This document shows positions 11,685 to 22,400 of a stretch of DNA of 64,000 bases, piece after piece (position 1 is the first letter of the stretch; every line of letters begins with the position of its first letter). Source of the stretch: Maylandia zebra (lineage: Eukaryota; Chordata; Actinopteri; Cichliformes; Cichlidae); NCBI RefSeq assembly GCF_041146795.1, contig NC_135178.1:1633344-1697343 (forward strand). The letters run 5' to 3'. The position numbers were made by a program, and so were the translations under genes. The notes below the pieces were generated by a model that was given only the letters and a program-made list of their open reading frames with translations, was not told where the DNA came from and made no database searches.

Positions 11685-12239
11685 CATGACCCAGAACCCA
11701 AACTCCCAGGCCCAGCCAGAACACCTGGTCCGCAAGCCTGTCCCGGACCCGTTCAGGAGCTTCATCCTTGGTCCTTTGAAGCATTTTTAAGATAATACAC
11801 AGGTTTCAAAGCAATTTAGAAATGGACGATTCCAGAGATCTAAACCAGTTTGGTGATGGTTTACTCGGGATTATTGAGAATAAATAACTGATTCTGAAAT
11901 TTCTACTTAAGTACATTAATGAAGTATTTGTACTTCTGGTAAATGCCACTATTCTCTTAGTGAGTCTTTATTACATACCGTGGTGCAGGGAAAAGCCTGT
12001 TCTCACCTTTGAATATATTTTGAATATCAGACGGCTCTTTTTTGCTTCTCATTTGTAAACTCTCTCCAGCCGACACACAAAAACAACAACACAAAGTAGT
12101 CACTACAGAGCAAAGTTTGGCCTATTCAGAGGCTGACTGTCTGGCGGATACTCGATGGCGCAGCTGGTTCTTTTTTACTGCCGTTGTTGAAGTAGACGAC
12201 AATCAGGTATGTGCAGCTAACTACCATGGAAATAAATGA
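11685..12239. other. No gene; continuation of C-rich repeat, then unique sequence
   Basis: 11677-11780 continues the interrupted C-rich repeat. The rest shows short frames only, plus an AAGTA-rich scrap near 11900 similar to that at 1590. Confidence 0.4.
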
Positions 12240-12800
12240 TTAGCTCAGCCCATTCTTCTTTGGTAAATCTCTCAAGCTTCTCTGGCATGGACCTTGCTCT
12301 TCAGTTCACCCCATAGATCTTCAGTAGGAGGGCTTTGTGGAGCCCAGACAGTAATGTTCACTTTGGACCTGTAGAGGAAGTTCTTCATCAGGAGTGTCAT
12401 ATGTTTTGGGCTGTTGTCATGTTGGAAGACAAAGCAATGACCTTGACGTAGTTTTGCTGCTGACTTGAGGTTTTCTGTGACATATTTTGATTCCTTCCAT
12501 CTTGATGAGATTCCCAGTTTGTCAGTCTGTTCCTGTTTAAGGTTCTTGTGATTTTCTTCTTTGAGACTACAATTCCCAACTTGGCGAAGTCATTCACTAC
12601 TGTCTGCTGGGGTCTTTAAACCCATCTCTCAGTAGTTTGTTCAGTACTTTCAGCTCTCTTTGAATTTCTTGATGATCCTTCTCGCTCCAGTTTTTGGCAC
12701 TTGGAAAAGTTGTGATGACTTCGTATATCCATTTCCCACTTTGTGAAAATCAGCAATCAGTCTGTGTGTGTCAGGAAGCTGATGATATTTACCCACTGAG
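12240..12800 (-). pseudogene. Decayed Tc1/mariner-like transposase
   Basis: The minus strand gives, over several broken frames, QGHCFVFQHDNSPKHMT, then NFLYRSKVNITVWAPQSPP, then DLWGELKSKVHARE. The order HDNSPKH, W-PQSP, LW-ELK matches the C-terminal half of Tc1-superfamily transposases. Many stops and indels make this long dead. Ends were not found. Confidence 0.6.
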
Positions 12801-13351
12801 GGAGTTTTTTTTGTTTTAAATAATTCAGATATTATTTACAAATAGAAATAGAGTAGAACAGAAATATCCTTTGTTGTTCCTCATTGGGGAGATTCATGTG
12901 TTCCAGCAGCAAAGACAGACCGATGGAGCATGCAGGGTCACACGAAAGTCCAGAATATAACACACAAAAAAGAAATAAGAGACTGTGCAGTGCAAATTTA
13001 CAACATAAGAAAATAAATGAATAAATATGTAATTTATGATTAATTTAAAAATAATTTGTGTGTTATACAGAAAAAGAATAAAATTAGAATGTGAAAGTGT
13101 TGGAAAAAAACACTTTGACAAAAACTTTCATTGTGGTTTAATACAACCCCCCATCATGCAAGCTGGGACTAACATAAATACCATTGTATTCACTGTAGTT
13201 GTAGATACTGAAATCAAACATCTACAATATAGCTAACAATATATAATTGCTATAATACAGGAAGGCAATCATTAAATTATGGTCTACCAATGTGACAAAT
13301 CTGTTATTAAAGTTAAAGTCTTGAGTAGCAGTAAAGCTGCTGTTGATTATT
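12801..13351. other. AT-rich sequence, no gene
   Basis: Short frames only; poly-A/T tracts dominate. No family recognised. Confidence 0.4.
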
Positions 13352-14195
13352 GTGATTCAATTCAGTTGCGATTCAGGATAAAGACATGCTGTGGAAGAGA
13401 GACAGAGATTAATAACAGATATGATTCAGTGCAGAGAGGTCTGTTAATACATAGTGACTGAAGAAGAAAAACTCAATGCATCATGGGAATCCCCGGCAGC
13501 CTACGTCTATTGCAGCATAACTAAGGGAGGATTCAGGGTCACCTGGTCCAGCCCTAACTATATGCTTTAGCAAAAAGGAAAGTTTGAAGCCTAATCTTGA
13601 AAGTAGAGATAGTGTCTGTCTCCTGAATCCAAACTGGAAGCTGGTTCCACAGAAGAGGGGCCTGAAAACTGAAGGCTCTGCCTCCCATTCTACTTTTAAA
13701 TACTCTAGGAACAACAAGTAGGCCTGCAGAGCGAGAGCGAAGTGCTCTAATAGGGTGATATGGTACTACAAGGTCATTAAGATAAGATGGGGCCTGATTA
13801 TTTAAGAGCTTGTATGTGAGGAGCAGGATTTTGAATTCTGGATTTAACAGGAAGCCAAAACAGGAGAAATCTGCTCTCTTTCTAGTCCCTGTCAGGACTC
13901 TTGCTGCAGCATTTTGGATCAGCTGAAGGCTTTTCAGGGAGTTTTTAGGACTTCCTGATAATAATGAATTACAGTCGTCCAGCCTGGAAGTAATAAATGC
14001 ATGAACTAGTTTTTCAGCGTCACTCTGAGACAGGATATTTCTAACTTTAGAGATGTTGCACAAATGGAAGAACGCAGTCTTACATATTTGTTTAATATGT
14101 GCGTTGAAGGACATGTCCTGGTCAAAAATGACTCCAAGGTTCCTCACAGCGTTACTGGAGGCCAAGGTAATGCCATCCAGAGGAAGAATCTGGCC
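13352..14195 (-). mobile_element. 5'-truncated L2-type LINE, C-terminal ORF and 3' region
   Basis: The minus-strand frame 14165-13554 (203 aa) reads ASSNAVRNLGVIFDQDMSF, KLVHAFITSRLDDCNSLL, LQLIQNAAARVLTGTRK, YKLLNNQAPSYLNDLV and ends with WNQLPVWIQ...FLFAKAYS. This is the region C-terminal to the RT core in fish L2/CR1-group LINEs. The frame is shifted in the middle (SCFGFLLNPEFKILLL replaces the usual HWLPV segment, suggesting a deletion). The 3' UTR from 13553 to about 13370 matches the 3' part of the element at 37287-37440. The RT core and endonuclease are lost. Confidence 0.8.
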
Positions 14196-14416
14196 GTGTT
14201 TGAGCTTTGGACCAAATGGATTCTGGGATATTGCATTTCGTCATTTCGAGCTGATTGGAGACCAAAACAGCCAATCAGATTTTTTTGCATCCAAGTCTGT
14301 GATTGGCTGGTTTTGTGGCACAAATATAACGGTGTAGAGAAAGAGTCGAAAGGCAGAAATGTTGAGAGCGCGAGCGACACATTGTGAAATGCAAAAACTG
14401 AGCGAGAGGGGCTGCT

Positions 14417-14495
<79 letters not shown>

Positions 14496-14660
14496 ATAAT
14501 AGCAAACACTGAAATACATTTTTTGCACGCAGGAATGAATTTTGTTCACTCAAATTTAGCTTTTCTTCGCTCAAAATAAATTTCTCCTCAAAATACAACA
14601 CTTGCACCTGCAAACTTTTTTTACGTGCGTTCAGAATAGTGGCACAAAAATAACGCCATA
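14196..14660 (-). mobile_element. Partial copy of a short-terminal-repeat MITE
   Basis: This stretch is the reverse complement of the MITE found intact at 53428-55793 (minus its insertion). It shares GGCACAAAAATAACGCCATA at the end, the GCGAGAGGGGCTGCTGG core and the AACAGCCAATCAGA segment. The end at 14660 is intact, while the other is missing where the L2-type LINE begins. A (TG)n microsatellite has expanded inside it. Confidence 0.75.
14418..14495. repeat. (TG)n microsatellite within the MITE copy
   Basis: About 38 TG units. The sister MITE copy has only a short CACACACACA stretch at the equivalent place (55374-55383), so the expansion happened after insertion. Frames of 102-133 codons crossing it are artefacts. 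Confidence 0.95.
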
Positions 14661-14969
14661 GATCAGTTGCTATCATCTAACCCCATCTCTAGCATATTCG
14701 TCTGTCACACCAACCCCTGCGTGTCTTCTTTCACTGTATGTATAAAGCTTCCCTGTGGTCTTTCCGTCCCTGGCAGCTCCATCTTTAAATCTAATGGTAT
14801 CTTAGACATTTAGAGCTTGTGTTTGAATGTCTGGATCAGCACTTGAGGGAGTTTCTTTCTCTCTTTCACAGGAGCTTTTTAGTTGCTTCTGCTAATTTAG
14901 TTCATGTTCACACTTGCATTCATCCTGAATAACTCTGTGCCCCTTTCATCTTCATCTTTAAACTTTAGT

Positions 14970-15540
14970 TTTCCCCACTGTGAGAAATCTGGGCGTCACC
15001 TTTTATCAGGCTTCAGTTTGGAAAAACATGTTGGTTTTCTTTTACAAACGTAAATACACTGTGTCTCAAAGTGAAATCAAAGTGGTTATACATACCTTTA
15101 TTTCATTACATCTTGATTATTGTAGTTCATTTGCCTGAGCAGGTCCTCTCTGGATCACTTACCAGTGTTTCAGTACTCTGCTGTCAGGCTTATCACTGGG
15201 TCCCCTTAAAGTGGACAGATTATGTCTTCCTGCCTCCTCATAAAGTTTGGGGCTCAGTTTAAAAGTGTGCTGATCATATTGAGACCCCTCCATGATCAGA
15301 TGCCTCCATGATCAGTGAGCTGCTACATCCGTATGTGCCAGGTAGATCTCTGAGGTCTGCTGATCATTGCTGGCTGTACCACGATCCAGAAGACAGAATG
15401 AGACTGCCCTTTGGAGGCTGTGGCCCCCAACTTCTTCTGTTGGACCAAAGATCTGTGGACACTACTGTTACCATTTAAAAAGAAACTTATGACCTACCTG
15501 TGCAGACTCTGCTTGTAACTCAGGAATAATGGTAAACATG
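14970..15540 (+). pseudogene. Decayed LINE ORF2 C-terminal region
   Basis: Across broken frames the + strand gives VRNLGVTF, then HTFISLHLDYCSSF, and later short matches equivalent to the ISEVC-SLLAVPRSR segment and WNKLP-type C-terminus. This order matches the region after the RT core in L2-type LINEs, as at 13554-14165. Multiple stops show it is old. Confidence 0.5.
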
Positions 15541-16271
15541 AACCTGTAGAATATAGTTGGGTTAACAGACATGGGGGCTAAGATTAACAGGAGTGTTGTG
15601 GGTGTTTTTTCAAACCTGATCTAAATAGTAAACACAACTTAGATGTTTGTTAAGGTGTTACTGTTTGGTTTCTAGGTGGCTCCTGTGTTTGCCCAGGTAG
15701 ATCAGATAATTTTACACTGTAAAAAGCAGCAGCTCGTCTGGCTCATCATGCTCTGTACTTACCTGCACGGACTGAAGCTGTTCATATTAGAATGCAGCCC
15801 AAACTGAAGCTCCAGAGGCACCGAGAGACAGAGCGCAGTAACTCAGCAAAGATTTCCCAGCACTTCATTGATTATGAGCGGGCAGCTGCATCGGGCAAGT
15901 ATATCACCACAAAGGGCTAATATAGACTAACTTTGCAGTTTTATGTGTTTTTAATAGTCCAGCTGGCGATGTAGAGCAATCTTAAAATGTGCACAGAAAC
16001 TTAAATCAGACCATCATCTAGTTTAGAAACGTGGCTGGTGTATTGACAGATATGTGCTTCTGTTTGCTGACGTACTGCTCTTTCATGTTCTATAGCAGCA
16101 ATGAAAGGCACTGTTGAAAACCACAAATGTCTTTCTTATCAATAAACCGTGTGACGTGGAACAGTCGGAGGATCCAGGGTCCATGTTCACTGATAATGGA
16201 CAACCTGGTCATTATTAGCCATGGACACCATAATGATGAATGTTAATCTGTCCCCTGTGTGTCGCCAACAG
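15541..16271. other. Upstream flank or 5' intron of ydjc; no element recognised
   Basis: No conserved frame. It runs up to the splice acceptor CGCCAACAG at 16263-16271, so transcription of ydjc probably starts further upstream. Confidence 0.4.
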
Positions 16272-16283
16272 AGACCAGCAATA

Positions 16284-16447
16284 ATGCCACAGCCCAGAAT
16301 GATGCTGGTGGTGACAGGAGATGATTTTGGCTACTGTCCCAGGAGGAACCAGGGGATTGTGGATTGCTTCCAGGCTGGAGGCATCTCCAATGTCTCGTTG
16401 CTGGTTAATGGCTCGGCTGTAAAACAGGCGGCAGATCTGGCTAAAAG
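16284..16447 (+). CDS. ydjc: ydjc coding exon 1
   Basis: Encodes residues 1-54 plus two bases of codon 55, including [19 protein letters not shown] and VSLLVNG. The donor is AAAAG|GTAGCG. The exon begins at 16272 after an AG acceptor, so at least one untranslated exon is expected upstream. Confidence 0.93.
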
Positions 16448-19400
16448 GTAGCGTAGCCTTACACTGTATATGTAAAATCTAACACACTGCAAAAATACCA
16501 TTTACAGTACATAATGTAATGTCTAGGAGACCAGAAATCTTTCACTTTTTCCTGCTAGTCCTGGCAGTTTCTGAAGACTTGCTTTGTTTTCCACGTCTTT
16601 TCGTTTTGTAACTCTGGTATTATTTTTTTTCTTTCATTTTCCTTTGCACTACACACTGCACCGGCTCTCTCTCATATATCTCTTTAAGCTCTGCTGCCAG
16701 AAAGACACATAAAGAAATTCTTTACCACCTATTTTAACTTTTTGGGCTTTTTTTTCTCTTTTCTCTTTAGCTTTTCTCATGCTTTTTATATATTTATTTA
16801 TATTTTTACTGCTTTATTTAAGTGTTTTGTTTTGCTACTTTTATATTATTAGTGCTTCGGCTACATGTAAGCTATTTTGTTATGGATTGTGTTTAATGTT
16901 TCGGGTGCTGTAACACAATATTTTCCCAGTTTCAGGGATAAATAAAGTAGAGTTAGAGCCATACTTTTTTTCCTTCCTCTTTACATGACCACAGTGAATT
17001 TCAAAGCAAACAGTGAAGTAAGACTTTCAGCTTTAGAGACGTTATCGACCATCTCTTCCTTCTGTAATTATTGGAAACGTAAGATCTTTACCCAATAAGA
17101 TGGATGAGCTCATGTCGCTAACCTGGTCACAGAGGGAGTACCGGCAATGTAGCATCATGATGCTAACGGAGTCGTGGCTAACACCGCTAACTCCGGACAC
17201 AAGCGTGACACTACCGGGATTCCAGCTGCTGCGAGCGGACAGGACCAGAGACAGCGGTAAGAGGAAAGGAGGGGGGCTGGCAGTTTTTGTGAACGACAGA
17301 TGGTGTAACCCTGGGCACATCACTGTAAAAGAGCAACTCTGCAGCAGAGACATTGAGCTGTTAGCCGTTAGCATGCGTCCGTACTACCTGCCCCGGGAGT
17401 TCTCGCATGTTATCGCGATAACAGCGTATGTCCCCCCCTCGGCCAACGCGGATGCAGCCTGTGACTCTCTCCACTCTGTGGTCAGCAGACTGCAAACACA
17501 ATCACCGAGAGCCCTTCTCATAATATCAGGGGACTTCAATCATGCCTCACTGGACTCCACACTGCCCACCTTCACCCAGTATGTGACCTGCCCAACCAGA
17601 GTCAATAAAACACTGGACTTACTGTATGCCAATGCTGAAGAGGCATACAGTTCATCACCTCTCCCTCCCCTGGGCAGATCTGATCACAACCTGGTGCACC
17701 TTGTCCCTGTGTATGAGCCCTTAGTGCGCAGGGAGCCACCAGCACAGTACAGAGATGGTCAGAGGAGAGCGAGGAGGCTCTTAAGGATTGTTTTGAGTCG
17801 ACTGTGTGGGAGGTGATTTGTGATGACCACGGTGAGGACATCGACAGCCTTACTACATGCATTACTGACTATATTAATTTCTGTGTGGATAACACTGTAC
17901 CTACCAGGACTGTACGGTGTTTCTCCAACAACAAACCTTGGATTACCCCAGAAATTAAAACCGTCCTCAAGCAGAAGAGGAGGGCCTTCAAATCCAGAGA
18001 CAAAGAGGAGTTGAAAAGGGTGCAGAGAGAGCTGAGGGGACTGATAAGGAATGGGAAGGAGAGCTACAGGCAGAAGATGGAGAACCAGCTTCAACAAAAC
18101 AACGTTGGTGAAGTCTGGAGAGGCCTCAGAACCATCTCAGGCCACAAACAGCAGAACTCTCTGCCTGGGAGGGACGTGAGGTGGGCAAATGAACTGAATC
18201 ATTTCTTCAACAGATTTGATTCAGCCATGAGGCAGTCTACAACATCGGCTGCAGACTCACCCACCCCCACTGCTGCTGTTCCACCTCAGACACTTCACAC
18301 CTCCTCTATTCACCCTGCTCACTCCCCCCCACCCCCAACAACAGCATCCAATACACACTCAACACAAGGCTCCAGCCTGTCTCTCTCAACCACCCAGGTT
18401 AGGAGGGAACTGAGGAGGATTAATGGCAAGAAGGCAGCGGGTCCAGATGGCATCAGCTCGAGGGTCGTCAGGTCCTGCGCGGACCAACTGTGTGGGGTGA
18501 TGGAGCACCTCTTCAACCTGAGCCTGAGGTTGGGAAGAGTCCCACAGCTCTGGAAAACCTCCTGTGTTGTACCAGTGCCAAAGACTTCACGCCCCAAGGA
18601 CCTCAACAGCTACAGGCCGGTGGCTCTGGCATCCCACCTGATGAAGACCCTGGAGCGGTTGGTCCTGGCTCAGCTTCGGCGCCTAACAAGCTCATCACTG
18701 GACCCACTTCAGTTTGCCTACCAGCCTGGCATTGGAGCGGATGATGCCGTCATTCACCTCCTACATCGTTCCCTCGCTCACCTGGAGACCGCTGGAAGCA
18801 CTGTGAGAATCATGTTCTTTGATTTCTCCAGTGCCTTCAACACTATTCTTCCCTCGGTTCTGAAGGACAAGCTGGAGAACTCTGGAGTGAACCATCACCT
18901 CACTACCTGGATCCTGGACTACCTCACCGACCGACCACAGTATGTGAGGACTCCGGGCTGTGTGTCGGACAGGGTCGTCTGCAGTACGGGGGCCCCACAG
19001 GGAACGGTTCTGGCTCCGTTCCTCTTCACCATCTACACTGCAGACTTCTCCCACAATTCCACCCAGTGCTTCCTGCAGAAGTTCTCTGATGACTCTGCAA
19101 TAGTCGGCCTCATCACTGATGGGGACGACAAGGAGTACAGAGGACTGACCCAAGACTTTGTGGACTGGTGCCAGCTGAACTACCTCCAGATCAACGCCAG
19201 TAAAACCAAGGAACTGGTGGTAGACTTCCGCAGGCACAAGCATTCTCCACTGCAACCACTGAACATCCAAGGTATGGACATTGAGGCTGTGGACAGCTAC
19301 AGGTACCTTGGTGTTCATCTGAACAATAGACTGGACTGGACCCATAACTCAGACACCCTCTACAGGAAAGGGCAGAGCAGGCTGTACCTGCTGCGGAGAC

Positions 19401-22400
19401 TCAGGTCGTTTGGAGTGGAGGGCCCACTCCTGAAGACCTTCTATGACTCTGTTGTGGCTTCTGCTATCTTTTATGGCGTGGTCTGCTGGGGCGGCAGCAT
19501 CTCTGCTGGGGACAGGAAGAGACTGAACAGGGTGATCCGAAGGGCCAGCTCTGTTCTAGGATGCCCTCTGGACCCAGTGGAGGTGGTGAGTGACAGGAGA
19601 ACGGCGGCTAAGCTGTCATCCCTGTTGGACAACATCTCCCAGCCCATGCAGCAGACTGTGACAGCACTGAGCAGCTCCTTCAGTGGGAGACTGCGGCACC
19701 CACGGTGTGGGACGGAGAGATTTCGCAGGTCTTTCCTCCCCACTGCTGTCAGACTCCATAATAGAGACTTTAACTGATCAAGCACACACATCCATACATA
19801 TGCAATAATACTAAGTGCAATAATCTTTTCTGGCATCGTTGTATTTTTACTCAGTTGTATATAGTATTTGTATTTGTATTCTATTTTTATCTTATTGTAT
19901 ATTTATTTTATTGTATTCTACTGTATATAGTATTTTATTTTATTCTATTCTGTACAGCTGTGTACTGTATTTATTCTTATTGTATTCTAATTTTTGCCTC
20001 ATAACTTTTGCACTGTCCACTTCCTGCTGTGACAAAACAAATTTCCCACGTGTGGGACTAATAAAGGTTATCTTATCTTTAATTCAAGAGGTTTAAAAAG
20101 TTGTGCCGTCAGCATTAATCTTGTTAAAATGACGTTAACGCCATAACCGTTAACAAGCTAAGCACGCTAACGTGTTAGCGCCATGCAGCCCCTGCACGGG
20201 GCGATCCGTGTTAACTCGCTAACGGAGATTTGCCCCGTTAATGCGGTTATGGCGTTAACGTCATTTTAACGAGATTAACGCTGATCTTAGATGTTGTTCC
20301 CGGGATCTGCTGGAGCCACTCGCCTAGCTTGGGAGTCACCGCACCTAGTGCTCCGATTACCACGGGGACCACCGTTACCTTCACCCTCCACATCCTCTCG
20401 AGCTCTTCTCTGAGCCCTTGGTATTTCTCCAGCTTCTCGTGTTCCTTCTTCCTGATGTTGCTGTCATTCGGAACCGCTACATCGATCACTACGGCCGTCT
20501 TCTTCTGTTTGTCTACCACCACTATGTCCGGTTGGTTAGCCACTACCATTTTGTCCGTCTGTATCTGGAAGTCCCACAGGATCTTAGCTCGGTCATTCTC
20601 CACCACCCTTGGGGGCATCTCCCATTTTGACCTCGGGACCTCCAGGCCGTACTCCCACAGATGTTCCTGTACACTATGCCGGCCACTTGGTTATGGCGTT
20701 CCATGTATGTCCTGCCTGCTAGCATCTTGCACCCTGCTGTTATGTGCTGGATTGTCTCATCTTTACACAGCCTGCACCTGGGGTCTTGCCTGGTGTGATA
20801 GACCCCAGCCTCTATGGATCTTGTACTGAGAGCTTGTTCTTGTGCTGCCATGATTAGTGCCTCTGTGCTGTCTTTCAGTCCAGCTTTGTCCAGCCACTGG
20901 TAGGAGTTCTGGATGTCATCCTGGGCCTGTCCTTCCATAATGGTTCTTCTTCTTGCTTGATGTCAGTGGCTTCTATCTCCTCCTTTGGCCAGCTTATCAT
21001 CCCAGCGGGGTACCTGATTAGCGGCAGGATATAGGTGTTGATAGCCCGGATCTTGTTCTTACCGTTCAGCTGACTCCTCTGGCCTTGCCTGACTTTTCCA
21101 GGTGTTTGGCGGTTGCAAGTTTCTTAGCGGCCTGTTTGTGGTTCCCATTTCCCTTTGGCATTCATAGGAACTTGTAGCTGTTCTCCGGGTCTGCAATGTT
21201 GCCTTCTGGTAGTTTGATCCCCTCAGTTCTGAACCTTTCCTCTGTGTGTTATCATCCGACTACACTTCTACAGTTCGAATGATATTCCAATAAGACAATA
21301 TAGAAAGAAAATAAGATAATAAGAAAAATAAGATAACTTTAGGATGAGCCAAATTTAGAATCTGGTATAGTCTTTAAAAGAAGGAAGCACCTCGGTCAGG
21401 TCATCTTCTAATTAGAAGGTTGGTGGTTTGATCTCCGGCTGCTCTAGTGTCCATGTCAAATATCCCAAAGCAAGATACTAACCCCAAGTTGCTCTCTGAC
21501 GAATCCATTGCTGCATGTGTGTGTGAATGTTGGTTAGTAAATGGACTGGTTCTGATATAGCACTTTTCTACTCTGAGCAGTCAGAGCACTTTACTTAGTA
21601 AGCACTTACATAAAAAATAGAAGTGCTTGTCTGAGTGGGTGGATGAGGCAAGTTGTGTAAAGTCCTTTGAGTACAGTAGAAAAGCAAAGAACTAAATAAC
21701 TAAAGGGAATGATTGCAGAATCCTTATCTTGGTTAATAAACAACTCTTTTTCAGTACCTACTCAAGTTAAAGTGGTGGGGTGTGGCTCGTGGCTCAGCTA
21801 CAGGCGAGGGGTGTGGTTGACCAGAACAGCTGATCTCCATGATGGAGATCAGCTGCCTGCAGCTTGGCGTAGGGCCTTGCATAATATGCAAACCAAAAGC
21901 TACAACCTGGTCCCAGGAAAGGGGAGGCTTGGCTGGCAGAGCTCATAGTGATGGAGGGGCCTCAGGCGGGCACAGCGGAGTTGGTCTGTTGCCACCGACT
22001 GATCAGCCTCGACATTACAGTGACACTGATGTTGGACCACCCGTTGTAATGGCCAAGATTCGGTGGAGCGGACACAACTGATGGAACAAGTAAGCGGCTC
22101 TGGGACCCAACACCCTTCTCCCTCTATTTCTGCTCAGGTCCCAGAGGCCACAGACACTACACCTCAATAGCCGATGGCTGTTGAGGACAGGGACACTTCC
22201 ACAGACAGTGACCGTGCATGGATGTGGGACAGGTGTTTGGTATCTCCAGCCCTGTAACACTTCTCACTGGTCTGCGTGAGACATGCAGCGTACCAGTAAG
22301 GTGCCAAGGGGGTATGCATGACATGCAATGGTGGACTCAGGCTGCACGTAGATCCTGGTTCACCACACCCTGGTTCAGCTGGGGGCATTAGTTGTGTGGA

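Larger units (their letters stand above)
17035..20095 (+). mobile_element. Nearly full-length LINE (Rex1/L2-like), sense in ydjc intron 1
   Basis: The element encodes an apurinic-type endonuclease followed by a reverse transcriptase and ends in an AT-rich 3' UTR with CGTGTGGGACTAATAAAGG and ATCTT-type tail repeats. It begins in the middle of the 5' part of the endonuclease frame ([18 protein letters not shown]), so it is 5'-truncated, the usual outcome of target-primed reverse transcription. One frameshift separates the two domains. The exact clade name (Rex1/Babar, L2 or another jockey-group clade) is tentative. Confidence 0.85.

Noticed and set aside
14144..14676. Frames of 102-133 codons through the TG run
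   Set aside because: Produced by the microsatellite within a MITE copy.
16221..16283. In-frame upstream ATG for ydjc
   Set aside because: A splice acceptor at 16271 lies between it and the conserved MPQPRM start, and the family has a short N-terminus.
18319..19345. Minus-strand frames of 95 and 194 codons
   Set aside because: Antisense shadows of the LINE reverse transcriptase.
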